This document shows positions 25,364 through 34,710 of a stretch of DNA of 64,000 bases, piece by piece. Every line of letters begins with the position of its first letter. Position 1 is the stretch's first letter. The notes under the pieces were generated by a model. The model was not told where the DNA came from and did no database searches. It worked only from the letters and a program-made list of their open reading frames with translations. This stretch comes from Pseudomonas fluorescens (GTDB lineage Bacteria; Pseudomonadota; Gammaproteobacteria; Pseudomonadales; Pseudomonadaceae), in NCBI RefSeq assembly GCF_001623525.1, contig NZ_CP015225.1:930001-994000 (forward strand), read 5' to 3'. The translations under genes were made by a program, and so were the position numbers.

Positions 25364-26877
25364 CGGTGTTCATCCCTGAGCAGCGGGTTGCTCTCGCCCA
25401 TATAAGTGGGAACCCCTCGCAAGACGCCTTGGAACGCCTCGAGCGGCTCGCCGATGGTCATGCCCAAGCCGCTGATGCGGTATTCGCGGATGGTCGACTC
25501 ATGGCTGCCCGTGCGTTTCTTGATGATGGAAATCGCCCGGCGCACCTTGCCCAGTGCTTCGAAATAACGCAAAAGAATCACCGTGTCAGCCAGGTAAGTA
25601 ATGTCGACGGGCGCCTGCATGTCGCCGACCAGACCGTGCTGTGCAACAGTCATGAAGGTCGCCGCGCCCTTGCGGTTGAGGTAGAGCAACAATTCATGCA
25701 TGTGCAGGACCAGCGCGTTCTCCTCCGGCATGGCCGCCTGATAGCCATTGATGCTGTCGATGACCACGGTCTTGATGTCTCCCTCATCGACACAACGGCG
25801 CACGCGGTGGGAGAACTCACCAGGAGACAGCTCGGCGGCGTCCACTTGTTCGATCAGCAGGTTGCCGGTCTCTTGCAGGGCTTGCAGGTCGATGCCGATG
25901 TTTTTCATGCGTTCGAACAACAAGCCCAGTTCTTCATCGAAGATGAACAGCGCGGCTTTCTCGCCGCGATGTACGGCTGCGGCGGCAAAAATCATTGCTA
26001 TCAGCGATTTGCCGGTCCCCGCCGGGCCGAGAATCAACGTGCTGGAGCCGGTCTCGATACCGCCACCCAGCAGGGCGTCCATTTCGCCGATGCCGCTGGA
26101 GAGTTGCTGGCGCAGGTATTGGCCTCGGTGCTCGGCGGCCACCAGGCGTGGGAAGACGTGTACGCCGTCGCCCATGATGGTGAAGTCATGGTAACCGCCG
26201 CGGTATTTCTGCCCGCGATACTTGACCACCCGGATCCGCCGCCGTTCGGCGCCATAGTTGGGCGTCAGTTCTTCCAGGCGAATCACTCCGTGGGCGACAC
26301 TGTGGACGGTCTTGTCGAGGGACTCGGTGGTCAGGTCGTCGAGCAGCAGGACCGTGGCGTCGTAGCGCACGAAGTAGTGCTTGATCGCGAGGATCTGGCG
26401 ACGATAGCGCAAGGAGCTTTGCGCCAGCAGGCGGATCTCCGACAGGCTGTCGAGCACCACCCGGGTCGGCTTGACCCGTTCGACCACTTCGAAAATCTGC
26501 CGCGTCGCTTCGCCCAGCTCCAGGTCCGAGGAGTACAGCAGGCTCTGCTGGTGCTCGGCATTGAGCAGGCTTTCGGGCGGGGTCAGTTCGAAAATATGAA
26601 TGTTGTCGTCCAGCGTCCACCCGTGGGAGGTTGCGCCCTGACGCAGTTCACGCTCGGTTTCCGATAGCGTGATGTACAACGAGCGCTCGCCAGCCTTGGC
26701 GCCGGCCAACAGAAAATGCAGCGCGACCGTGGTCTTACCCGTCCCTGGTTCCCCCTCGAGCAGGAACACATGGCCGCGGGACAAACCACCGGAAAGGACA
26801 TCGTCCAGTCCTTCGATGCCGGTGGCGGCTTTTGCACTGATCAACTCGTTAGATGTAGACAAAAATAGCCCTCTCAT
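25360..26877 (-). CDS. KaiC-like double-domain ATPase
   Basis: 505 residues with two RecA-like KaiC domains: GIEGLDDVLSGGL and P-loop GEPGTGKT (42-49), then GIGEMDALLGGGI and P-loop GPAGTGKS (284-291). Domain 2 keeps the catalytic Glu pair (FDEE, about 314-316); in domain 1 the corresponding site reads SETERE, with no adjacent pair. Where cyanobacterial KaiC has the phosphosites S431/T432, this protein has T427-Y428. KaiA and KaiB homologues are absent. Non-cyanobacterial KaiC proteins act as phospho-switches with kinases, and here a hybrid kinase is coupled by ATGA. A TTG at 26862 with AGAGGG upstream is an alternative start. Confidence 0.9.
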   Translation of the reverse strand: MRGLFLSTSNELISAKAATGIEGLDDVLSGGLSRGHVFLLEGEPGTGKTTVALHFLLAGAKAGERSLYITLSETERELRQGATSHGWTLDDNIHIFELTPPESLLNAEHQQSLLYSSDLELGEATRQIFEVVERVKPTRVVLDSLSEIRLLAQSSLRYRRQILAIKHYFVRYDATVLLLDDLTTESLDKTVHSVAHGVIRLEELTPNYGAERRRIRVVKYRGQKYRGGYHDFTIMGDGVHVFPRLVAAEHRGQYLRQQLSSGIGEMDALLGGGIETGSSTLILGPAGTGKSLIAMIFAAAAVHRGEKAALFIFDEELGLLFERMKNIGIDLQALQETGNLLIEQVDAAELSPGEFSHRVRRCVDEGDIKTVVIDSINGYQAAMPEENALVLHMHELLLYLNRKGAATFMTVAQHGLVGDMQAPVDITYLADTVILLRYFEALGKVRRAISIIKKRTGSHESTIREYRISGLGMTIGEPLEAFQGVLRGVPTYMGESNPLLRDEHR

Positions 26878-26983
26878 GACTAGGGAAGTGGGCAGCAGGC
26901 GGGGTAACGCCTGAATTCAACTGCCTGAACACTTGACCTTTGGCGGTGATGGCGGTTCCGCTTACATCGATAAAACGCGGTGT

Positions 26984-27007
26984 ATTGCACAACTTTCGGC
27001 GTGCAAT
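26984..27007. promoter_or_regulatory. Inverted repeat upstream of the KaiC-like gene
   Basis: ATTGCAC (26984-26990) and GTGCAAT (27001-27007) form perfect 7-nt arms around a 10-nt spacer, about 110 nt before the KaiC-like start. Possible operator. Confidence 0.25.
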
Positions 27008-27064
27008 GAGGGCCTACAGACCAATGCCAGTCAGCTAAGCGAAATGAAGCCGAGCAGTAACCCC

Positions 27065-27153
27065 GTGGCGAGGGAGCTTGCTCCCGCTGGGCTGCGCAGC
27101 AGCCCCAAAACAGGGCCGCTTCGCGACCCAGCGGGAGCAAGCTCCCTCGCCAC
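27065..27153. repeat. REPIN upstream of the kaiC-like gene
   Basis: GTGGCGAGGGAGCTTGCTCC at 27065 and the inverse ending CTCCCTCGCCAC at 27153, with inner GGCTGCGCAGCAGCCC pairing. Confidence 0.9.
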
Positions 27154-27203
27154 GGTTTGTGTGTTTGCCCAAGGTTCCAGCTGACAAAAGTTAGGCATTA
27201 GGC

Positions 27204-28262
27204 CTACAGGCCTTGCTGCAGCGCCGGGTCATCGGGGTTCAACTGTTCAAGTTGCGCCAGCAGGATTTGAACATTCTGCAATTGGCCGGTCTCCTTCCAA
27301 TAGTTGATCAGCAGCACCCGTGCCTTGCGGTCGGCGGGGTAGCGCTGGACGATTTCCTGCAGCTGTTTCTGCGCGGCTTCCACTTCCTGCTCGGCATGCA
27401 GGGTGGTCGCCAGGTCATAACGGTAATGGCGGTTCTCGGGCTCCAGCTCCACCGCTTTTGCCAAGCCGAGCACCGCATACTCATTCTGGCCGTGTTGCAG
27501 CAGCCACATGCCCAGCGCATGTTGCAGATAAGCCGACGCTGGCTGGGTTTGCAACTGTCGGGCGAGCAATAATCGCGCAGCTTCGCTTTGGCCCTGTTTG
27601 TCCAGTACTTCGATCTGCATGACCAGTGCTGGCAGGTTGTCCGGTTGCAGGCGCAGGGCCTGTTCAAGGGCCCGTTGGGCTTTCTTCAGTTCGGCGTTGT
27701 GCAGGTGCAGTCGGGCGAGCTGGCAGTGGGTCTCAGCGGTTTTCGGACCGTCCTCGAGCACCTGTTCCCAGGTGTCGATGGCTAACTGCATCGCCCCGAA
27801 ATACAGGCCGAGATCATCCGGCGACAAGCCCAGCAGCGCGTTCACGGCGGCGAACCGGACGTTCTGGTCATCATCATCCAGGAGCGGGCCGAGCAACAGG
27901 CTGCGCTGGCCTGTCGGTACCAGCCCGACGACGCTGCCGATGGCAGCTCGACGCACGTCCGGCGATTCGTTGTGCAGGTCCGCGTCCGCCAGCTTCAGGG
28001 CTTGGGGGCTGGGGTAGTTGGGCAGTTCGGCGTGCAGCCACACGCGGCGCTTGGGCGAGAGGTCTGGGCGCCCCAGTTGCTGGTAAAGCATGCGCGCCGC
28101 TCCCGGCTGTCCGTTGCGGGCGCTTTCCAGGGCTTCACTGTAACCACGCTTGATCGCTTCGGGGATTTGCGGCGTGGTGCTGCGTAGCCATAGCGCGACA
28201 AGACCGATCAACAACAGGACACAGAGGCTGAGGAGCAGATAGCGGCGGCGAGGCGAGGGCAT
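27204..28262 (-). CDS. Membrane-anchored TPR/HEAT-repeat protein, function unknown
   Basis: 352 residues. A positively charged start MPSPRRRY precedes one transmembrane helix (about 8-27, LLLSLCVLLLIGLVALWL), so the bulk is probably periplasmic. Residues 95-150 look HEAT-like (SPDVRRAAIGSVVGLV ... NVRFAAVNALLGL). From about 165 to the end there are several TPR units (AETHCQLARLHLHNAELKKAQRALEQALRLQPDNLPAL is the clearest). Such proteins are scaffolds for other proteins. Neighbouring genes give no hint of partners. Confidence 0.7.
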   Translation of the reverse strand: MPSPRRRYLLLSLCVLLLIGLVALWLRSTTPQIPEAIKRGYSEALESARNGQPGAARMLYQQLGRPDLSPKRRVWLHAELPNYPSPQALKLADADLHNESPDVRRAAIGSVVGLVPTGQRSLLLGPLLDDDDQNVRFAAVNALLGLSPDDLGLYFGAMQLAIDTWEQVLEDGPKTAETHCQLARLHLHNAELKKAQRALEQALRLQPDNLPALVMQIEVLDKQGQSEAARLLLARQLQTQPASAYLQHALGMWLLQHGQNEYAVLGLAKAVELEPENRHYRYDLATTLHAEQEVEAAQKQLQEIVQRYPADRKARVLLINYWKETGQLQNVQILLAQLEQLNPDDPALQQGL

Positions 28263-28351
28263 GCAGGGAATCCATTACCAGAAGCGTGAAATGCCGCAAG
28301 CTTCGGTCAGGTGGCGGCTTGAGTCAAACCTTGTCACAGCGGTAACGGACC

Positions 28352-28441
28352 TGTGGGATCGAGCTTGCTGGTGATGGCATCGGTTCAGCGATATCGATAT
28401 CGACTGACCCACCACTATCGCGAGCAAGCTCATTCCTCACA
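28352..28441. repeat. REPIN, divergent copy
   Basis: TGTGGGATCGAGCTTGCTGG at 28352 and CGCGAGCAAGCTCATTCCTCACA ending about 28441 (written here as arms around GAGCAAGCTC). The arms are imperfect. It belongs to the same class as the copy at 2932. Confidence 0.65.
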
Positions 28442-28476
28442 ATGGGCTCTTTCACGCTGGGTCGTGGTCGATAGGC

Positions 28477-28510
28477 AAAAAAAGCCCCGCGTCCAAATGA
28501 GCGCGGGGCA
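28477..28510 (-). terminator. Intrinsic terminator of the RND pump operon
   Basis: On the minus strand a GC-rich stem GCCCCGCG/CGCGGGGC with a short loop is followed by T7 (the A-run at 28477-28483 on the plus strand). It lies 50 nt after the stop of the outer-membrane channel gene. Confidence 0.9.
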
Positions 28511-28559
28511 AAGAATTGGTTGGTTGCGGCCAACCAAAGGAGCTCGGTTGAGAGGGAGA

Positions 28560-29981
28560 TCAGTTGCTGGCAACGGTCTCCGGTTTCCAGCCGCCGCCCA
28601 GGGCCTTGTAGATCGCGACGATGCCGCGGTACAGGTCCACTTCGGCCTGGGCCTGGGTGTCTTCGGCGGCCAGGCGTTCGCGCTGGGCGTCGAGCAGCAC
28701 GAGGAAGTCCACAGTGCCTTCACGATAGCGAATCTCGGCCAGGTCGGCGGCGGCACGGCTCGATTCACTCTGGCGGATCAGCGAGATCAGCCGTTGTTGG
28801 CGCTTGCCGTAGTCACTGAAGGCGTTCTCCGATTCTTCCAGGGCCAGCAGTACTTGCTGTTCGTAGGTCGCCAAGGCGCCGTCCGCCTCGGCGTCGGCAC
28901 CGCGCAAGCGAGCTCGCACGCTGCCCAGGTCGAAAGCGGCCCAGGTAATGCTCGGGCCCAGCGCCCAGGCGTTGGCGGCCGAGGAGCCGATCTGCGAACC
29001 GCGTCCAGCGGTGAAACCGAGGAAACCGCTCAGGCTGACCCGTGGGAACAGGTCGGCCTTGGCCACGCCGATGCGTGCCGTGGCGGCGGCCAGTTGGCGT
29101 TCGGCACTGAGAATGTCCGGGCGTCGTTGCAGCAGTTCACCCGGATCGCCGATGGGCAGGGCCTTGGCGATGGCCGGCAACTGTTTCGGGCTCAGATCCA
29201 CGCTGAGTTTGTCCGGGCGCTCGCCCAGCAACGTGGCGATACGATTGCGTTGGCGCACCTGTTCGGCCTGCAACTGCGGCACGCTGGCTTCCACCGAGGC
29301 CAGGCGCGCATCGGCGCGAACCACGTCGAGCTGATCACCGACGCCGGCATCGCGCAGGCTTTCGGTGATCTTGCGCGAATCCTGCTGATTCTTCAGGTTG
29401 GCCAAGGCGATCTTTTCCCGCAGCTGAGCGCCGCGCAATTGACCGTAGGCGTCCACCAGTTCGGCGATCATCGTCACCTGCAACTGATAGAGGTCGGCTT
29501 CGACCGCCTGCTGATCGGCATCCGTGGCTTCCAGGTTGCGCCGGATGCGTCCGAACAGATCCAGTTCCCAGGCCATGTCCAGGCCCAGGTCGTAACGCTC
29601 GGTGTTGACCCGGTCGGTGGTCTGCCCGGGAATCTGGCCCTTGCCCAGGTCGCTGCTGGCACGGCTGGTGATGGTTGGCATGGCGTCATTGCTGGCGTCA
29701 TCGCGAATCGCCCGGGCGGCCCGCAAGCGGGCGAAGGCCACGCGCAACTCGCGGTTGCCTTCCAGGGATCGGGTCACCAACGCGTTAAGGGTCGGGTCGT
29801 CGAACTGCTGCCACCAGATGCCTTCGAACCGGGCACGGTCGAAATTCTTCTGGCCGGCGGCGCCGTCGGTGGCGGTGGTGATATTCGCCGCCTCCGTTTG
29901 CGGGGCCTTGTAGTCCGGGCCCACGGCGCAGGCACTCAAGGCCAATACCAGCAAGCTCGGCACGAACGCTTTCAAACTCAT
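28560..29981 (-). CDS. RND efflux outer-membrane channel (OprM/NodT family lipoprotein)
   Basis: 473 residues from the ATG at 29981, which overlaps the stop of the RND gene by 4 nt. The lipoprotein signal is SLLVLALSACAVGPDY (lipobox LSAC). Two repeated TolC-type halves follow, with typical motifs WWQQFDDPTLNALV, RAARAIRDDA, LLQRRPDILSAERQLAAATARIGVAKADLFPRVSL and the C-terminal RYREGTVDFLVLLDAQR. It forms the exit duct of the pump encoded upstream. A longer open frame to 30233 runs antiparallel through the RND gene and is not used. Confidence 0.94.
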   Translation of the reverse strand: MSLKAFVPSLLVLALSACAVGPDYKAPQTEAANITTATDGAAGQKNFDRARFEGIWWQQFDDPTLNALVTRSLEGNRELRVAFARLRAARAIRDDASNDAMPTITSRASSDLGKGQIPGQTTDRVNTERYDLGLDMAWELDLFGRIRRNLEATDADQQAVEADLYQLQVTMIAELVDAYGQLRGAQLREKIALANLKNQQDSRKITESLRDAGVGDQLDVVRADARLASVEASVPQLQAEQVRQRNRIATLLGERPDKLSVDLSPKQLPAIAKALPIGDPGELLQRRPDILSAERQLAAATARIGVAKADLFPRVSLSGFLGFTAGRGSQIGSSAANAWALGPSITWAAFDLGSVRARLRGADAEADGALATYEQQVLLALEESENAFSDYGKRQQRLISLIRQSESSRAAADLAEIRYREGTVDFLVLLDAQRERLAAEDTQAQAEVDLYRGIVAIYKALGGGWKPETVASN

Positions 29982-32900
29982 TGTTGCGCCTCCAGTTTCA
30001 AAGCCCGGGCCGCCTTGCGGGCCTCGCTGCGCTCGACGAAGTTGCGGATCAGTACATAGAACACAGGGGTGAGCAGCAGGCCGAAAAAGGTCACGCCGAG
30101 CATCCCGGAGAACACCGCCACACCCATGGCATGGCGCATTTCCGCACCTGCGCCGCTGGAGAACACCAGGGGCACCACGCCCATGATGAAGGCGAAGGAG
30201 GTCATCAGGATCGGCCGCAGACGCAGGCGGCACGCTTCGAGGACCGCCGCCAGCGGGTTCATGCCTTCGAGCTGTTTATCCTTGGCGAACTCGACGATCA
30301 GGATCGCGTTCTTGCAGGCAAGTCCCACCAGTACGATCAAGCCGATCTGGGTAAAGATGTTGTTGTCGCCGCCGGAGAGAATCACCCCGGTAATGGCCGA
30401 CAGCAGGGTCATCGGTACGATCAGGATCACCGCCAATGGCAGGCTCCAGCTTTCGTACTGTGCCGCGAGCACCAGGAACGCCAGCAGTACGCAGAGCGGG
30501 AACACGAACAGCGCGGTGTTGCCCGAGAGGATCTGCTGGTACGTCAGGTCGGTCCACTCGTACGTCATGCCGTTGGGCAATTCGTCCTTGAGCAGCTTCT
30601 CGATGGCTTTTTCCGCCTGGCCGGAGCTGTAGCCTGGGGCGGCGGCACCGTTGATTTCAGCGGTGATGAAGCCGTTGTAGTGCATCACGCGGTCTGGCCC
30701 CGAGGTATCGCTGACCTTGATGAAGGTCGCCAGCGGGATCATTTCGCCACGGTTGTTGCGCACCTTGAGCTGGCCGATCTGGTCCGACTCGAGACGGAAT
30801 TGCTGCTCGGCCTGGACGTTGACCTGGTAGGTGCGACCGAAGCGGTTGAAGTCGTTGGCATACAGCGAACCCAGGTAGATCTGCAGGGTGTCGAAGATGT
30901 CGCTGACGGCCACGCCGTGGGTCTTGGCTTTTTCACGGTCGATGGCGGCATCGACCTGGGGCACGTTCACGGTGTAGCTGGTGAACAACCCGGCCAGTTC
31001 CGGCACGCTGCGGCTCTTGGTGATGATGTTCATGGTTTCTTTGTACAGCTCGTCGTAGCCCAGGTTGCCCCGGTCTTCGATTTGCAGGCGGAAACCACCG
31101 ATCGTACCCAGGCCCTGTACCGGCGGTGGCGGGAAGATCGCCATGTAGGCTTCCTGGATCCCGGCGTACTGGCCGTTCAAGGCGCCGGCGATGGCACCGG
31201 CCGACATGCTCGGGTCCTTGCGCTCATCGAAAGGCTTGAGGGTCACGAACACGATGCCGGCGTTCGGGCTGTTGGTGAAACCGTTGATCGACAGGCCCGG
31301 GAAGGCCACGGCGCTTTCCACGCCCGGTTGCTTGAGGGCCAGGTCGGACATGCGCTTGATCACGTCTTCGGTACGGTCCAGGCTCGCGGCGTCCGGCAGT
31401 TGGGCGAAGGCCACCAGGTACTGTTTGTCCTGGCCGGGCACGAAACCGGTCGGGGTGGTGGAGAAACCGAAGAAGGTCAACACCATCAGGCCTGCATAGA
31501 GCACCAGGGCGATGCCGCTGCTGCGAATCACTCGAGCGACGGTGCCCACATAACCATGACTGGCGCGCTCGAAGAAACGGTTGAACGGACGGAACAGCCA
31601 GCCACCGAAGACCTTGTCCAGGAACTTGGAGAAACGGTCCTTGGGCGCGTCATGGCCCTTGAGCAACACCGCGGCCAAGGCTGGCGACAGGGTCAGGGAG
31701 TTGATCGCCGAAATCACCGTGGAGATGGCAATGGTCAGGGCGAACTGTTTATAGAACTGCCCGGTCAGGCCGCTGATGAATGCCGCCGGAACGAACACCG
31801 CGCACAGCACCAGGGCGGTGGCGATGATCGGGCCGGTCACTTCGCCCATGGCGCGCTTGGTCGCTTCCACCGGGGTAAGCCCCAGTTCGATGTTTCGCTC
31901 GACGTTCTCCACCACCACGATCGCGTCGTCCACCACGATACCGATCGCCAGTACCAGGCCGAACAGCGAGAGGGCGTTCAACGAGAAGCCGAATAGATGC
32001 ATCACGGCGAACGTACCGATCAGCGATACCGGCACCGCCACCAATGGAATGATCGAGGCGCGCCAGGTCTGCAGGAACAGGATCACCACCAGCACCACGA
32101 GAATCAGTGCTTCGAACAGGGTATGTACCACCGCCTCGATGGAACCGCGGACGAAGATCGTCGGGTCATAGACGATGCTGTAGTCCATTCCCGCCGGGAA
32201 GCCTTTCTTCAGTTCTTCCATCTTGGCGCGAACGTCGTTGGAGATCTGGATAGCGTTGGAACCCGGGCGCTGGAAGATCGGGATCGCCACTGCCGGCTGG
32301 TTGTCCAGCAGCGAACGCAGGGCGTATTGGCTGGAACCCAGTTCGACCCGGGCGATGTCCTTCAGACGAGTGATCTCACCGTTGGCACCGGAACGAATGA
32401 TGATGTTCTCGAACTCTTCCTCATTTACCAGGCGCCCCTGGGTGTTGATCGACAGCTGGAAAGCCTGGGCATTGGGCGCTGGCGGTGCACCCAGGGCGCC
32501 GGCAGCCACCTGGCGGTTCTGTTCACGGATCGCGGTGACCACGTCGGTGGCGGTCAGGTTGCGCGAGGCGGTCTTGTTCGGATCCAACCAGACCCGCAGG
32601 GAGTAGTCACCCATGCCGAACAGCTGCACATCACCTATGCCGTCCAGGCGCGCCAGCTCATCCTTGATGTTGAGCAGGGCGTAGTTGGACAGGTAGAGCA
32701 TGTCGTAGCGTTTGTCCGGCGAGGTCAAGTGCACGACCATGGTCAGGTCGGGCGAGGCCTTGTCCACCGTGATGCCGATCCGGGTCACTTCTTCCGGCAG
32801 CTTGGGCTCGGTCCGGGTGACGCGGTTCTGCACCTGCACCTGGGCGTTGTCCAGGTCGGTGCCCAGGGCGAAGGTGATGGTCAGGGTGATCTTGCCGTCA

Positions 32901-33157
32901 GCGGTGGATTGCGAGGACATGTACAGCATGTTCTCGACACCGGTGATGGCTTGCTCCAGGGGCGCGGCCACGGTTTCGCCGATGACCTTGGGGTTGGCGC
33001 CCGGGAAGTTGGCGCGCACGACCACGGTCGGCGGCACGACTTCCGGGTATTCGCTGATCGGCAGTTGGAACAGCGAGATGGCGCCGGCGATCAGGATCAG
33101 CAGCGAAAGCACTGCTGCGAAGATCGGCCGCGAAATGAAGAACTGGGAAAATTTCAT
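29978..33157 (-). CDS. RND efflux transporter, HAE1 family (MexF/AcrB type)
   Basis: 1059 residues. Twelve transmembrane segments in two halves with two large periplasmic loops. It starts KFSQFFISRPIFAAVLSLLI and ISEYPEVVPPTVVV, both typical of the MexF branch. The proton-relay Asp pair in TM4 is intact (AIGIVVDDAIVVVEN), and GLACKNAILIVEFAKD in TM10 carries the conserved Lys. It exports hydrophobic drugs or metabolites. The gene order MFP-RND-OMF matches mexEF-oprN, but no LysR activator lies upstream, so I do not assign a Mex name. Confidence 0.95.
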   Translation of the reverse strand: MKFSQFFISRPIFAAVLSLLILIAGAISLFQLPISEYPEVVPPTVVVRANFPGANPKVIGETVAAPLEQAITGVENMLYMSSQSTADGKITLTITFALGTDLDNAQVQVQNRVTRTEPKLPEEVTRIGITVDKASPDLTMVVHLTSPDKRYDMLYLSNYALLNIKDELARLDGIGDVQLFGMGDYSLRVWLDPNKTASRNLTATDVVTAIREQNRQVAAGALGAPPAPNAQAFQLSINTQGRLVNEEEFENIIIRSGANGEITRLKDIARVELGSSQYALRSLLDNQPAVAIPIFQRPGSNAIQISNDVRAKMEELKKGFPAGMDYSIVYDPTIFVRGSIEAVVHTLFEALILVVLVVILFLQTWRASIIPLVAVPVSLIGTFAVMHLFGFSLNALSLFGLVLAIGIVVDDAIVVVENVERNIELGLTPVEATKRAMGEVTGPIIATALVLCAVFVPAAFISGLTGQFYKQFALTIAISTVISAINSLTLSPALAAVLLKGHDAPKDRFSKFLDKVFGGWLFRPFNRFFERASHGYVGTVARVIRSSGIALVLYAGLMVLTFFGFSTTPTGFVPGQDKQYLVAFAQLPDAASLDRTEDVIKRMSDLALKQPGVESAVAFPGLSINGFTNSPNAGIVFVTLKPFDERKDPSMSAGAIAGALNGQYAGIQEAYMAIFPPPPVQGLGTIGGFRLQIEDRGNLGYDELYKETMNIITKSRSVPELAGLFTSYTVNVPQVDAAIDREKAKTHGVAVSDIFDTLQIYLGSLYANDFNRFGRTYQVNVQAEQQFRLESDQIGQLKVRNNRGEMIPLATFIKVSDTSGPDRVMHYNGFITAEINGAAAPGYSSGQAEKAIEKLLKDELPNGMTYEWTDLTYQQILSGNTALFVFPLCVLLAFLVLAAQYESWSLPLAVILIVPMTLLSAITGVILSGGDNNIFTQIGLIVLVGLACKNAILIVEFAKDKQLEGMNPLAAVLEACRLRLRPILMTSFAFIMGVVPLVFSSGAGAEMRHAMGVAVFSGMLGVTFFGLLLTPVFYVLIRNFVERSEARKAARALKLEAQQ

Positions 33158-33172
33158 CTTGGATTCAGTCCC

Positions 33173-34426
33173 TTAACCGCGTGGGGTCGCAGCGGCCAAT
33201 TTGCCAGCCGCCCCTGACGCGTCCTTGGATGGCGCGACTTGGGGCAGGTTGCTGGCTTCGAGCGCTTTACGTTGTTGTGCCAGGGCGGCAATGGTTTCGT
33301 CGCTGGCCATCGGCACGGTTTCAGGCGTGACCGGTGCGCCCGGACGAGCCCGTTGCAGCCCCTTGACGATGATGGTGTCGTTCTTGCTCAGGCCGCTGCG
33401 CACGATACGCAGGCCTTCGATTTTCGGACCCAGTTCAACGGCGCGGTAGGCCGGCTTGTTCTCGGCGTCCATCACCAGCACGAATTTCTTGCCCAGGTCG
33501 GTGCCGACGGCTTCGTCGTTGATCAGCACGGCGGCGTAAGTACCGCTGCCCACCAGCTTCAGACGGGCATAGAGGCCTGGGGTGTAGGCGCCGTCCTTGT
33601 TGTCGAACACGGCACGACCACGGATGGTGCCGGTCTGCGGATTGACCTGGTTGTCGACGAAGTTCATCTGGCCCTGGTGGGGGTTGCCGTCTTCGTTGGA
33701 CAGGCCCATGTAGACCGGCGTGGCCTGGCCGCGCTGGCCCTGGCGGGCGAGTTGGGTGTACTTGAGGAAGACACGTTCGTCGGCGTCGAAGTAGGCGTAG
33801 ACCTTGTCCGTGGAGACCACGCTGGTGAGCGGGGTGACGTCGGCGGTCACCAGGTTGCCGGCGGTGATGGCCGCCCGGCTGACGCGACCGCTGATGGGCG
33901 AGGTCACCCGGGTGAAGCTCAGGTTCAGCTTGGCCAGGTCCAGTTGCGCCTGGATGGCCGCGGCGGCGGCGCGGGCTTCTTGGGCGGCGCTGGTGCGCGA
34001 GTCTGCCAGTTCGGCGGAAATGGCGTTGCTCAAGCGCAGGCGTTCGCCACGCTGGGCTTCGTTTTCGCTGCGGGTGGCGGTGGCGCGGGCCTGGGCCAGT
34101 TGGGCTTCGAGACGACGTACTTCAGCCTGGAAAGGACGCGGGTCGATCTGGAACAACAGGTCGCCTTTCTTGACCAGCGCGCCTTCGGTGAAGGCCACTT
34201 CGTCGATCTGCCCGGAAACCCGTGGGCGGATCTCGACGGTTTCCGGCGCTTCAAGGCGTCCGGTGAACTCATCCCATTCGTTGACAGGTTGCTCCAATAC
34301 CTTGGCCACACTGACTTTGGCCGGCGGCATGGACGCTGCCGTGTCGGGAGTCTTGCCGCAGGCGCTCATCACCAGCATCGCCAGCAGCGCGAGGGGAAAA
34401 CGCAGTTTTGAAAGTGAATGTTCCAT
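33173..34426 (-). CDS. RND efflux periplasmic adaptor (membrane fusion protein)
   Basis: 417 residues from the ATG at 34426 (GGCGGA about 8 nt upstream; 34435 is an alternative). The lipoprotein signal is LALLAMLVMSACGK. Lipoyl/beta-barrel adaptor motifs: TGRLEAPETVEIRPRVSGQIDEVAFTEGALVKKGDLLFQIDPRPF, an alpha-hairpin (about 95-165) and FTRVTSPISGRVSRAAITAGNLV. The end is Ala/Pro-rich. It bridges the RND pump and the outer-membrane channel encoded downstream; the 15-nt gap to the RND gene indicates one operon. A perfect palindrome lies about 85 nt upstream. Confidence 0.94.
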   Translation of the reverse strand: MEHSLSKLRFPLALLAMLVMSACGKTPDTAASMPPAKVSVAKVLEQPVNEWDEFTGRLEAPETVEIRPRVSGQIDEVAFTEGALVKKGDLLFQIDPRPFQAEVRRLEAQLAQARATATRSENEAQRGERLRLSNAISAELADSRTSAAQEARAAAAAIQAQLDLAKLNLSFTRVTSPISGRVSRAAITAGNLVTADVTPLTSVVSTDKVYAYFDADERVFLKYTQLARQGQRGQATPVYMGLSNEDGNPHQGQMNFVDNQVNPQTGTIRGRAVFDNKDGAYTPGLYARLKLVGSGTYAAVLINDEAVGTDLGKKFVLVMDAENKPAYRAVELGPKIEGLRIVRSGLSKNDTIIVKGLQRARPGAPVTPETVPMASDETIAALAQQRKALEASNLPQVAPSKDASGAAGKLAAATPRG

Positions 34427-34510
34427 GGATAGCATCCGCCAATGTATTGAGAATGGGCGGATGATGCGTGGCGCAAGGCAGAGGAACGAATCGAATGAAG
34501 CAAAGGTAAC

Positions 34511-34527
34511 TATCATTCGGAATGATA
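34511..34527. promoter_or_regulatory. Palindromic operator candidate of the RND pump operon
   Basis: TATCATT-CGG-AATGATA has perfect 7-nt arms. It lies 85 nt upstream of the adaptor start. No regulator gene is adjacent, so the binding protein would be encoded elsewhere. Confidence 0.45.
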
Positions 34528-34584
34528 TAAGCCATCGATGAGGGCTCTAGTTCAGCGATGCTATTCATTCGATGTTGAACTGCA

Positions 34585-34708
34585 TGTGGCGAGGGGATTT
34601 ATCCCCGCTGGGTTGCGAAGCAACCCTGAATCCAGCCACCGCGTCATCTCAGGTTGGTTGCATCCTGCCTTTGGGGCTGTTGCACAGCCCAGCGATCCCC
34701 TCGCCACA
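34585..34708. repeat. REPIN, variant class
   Basis: TGTGGCGAGGGGATTTATCC at 34585 and the inverse GATCCCCTCGCCACA ending 34708. The core is GGGGATTTATCCCC instead of GGGAGCTTGCTCCC. It begins 2 nt after the stop of the solute-binding protein gene, so it may terminate that transcript. Confidence 0.85.
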
Positions 34709-34710
34709 GC

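Noticed and set aside
29981..31996. 671-codon frame antisense to the RND gene
   Set aside because: Shadow of the conserved transporter; low-complexity His/Gln/Gly-rich translation.
28560..34426. Naming the first RND operon mexEF-oprN
   Set aside because: Order and similarity fit, but there is no mexT-like activator and several Pseudomonas pumps share this layout.
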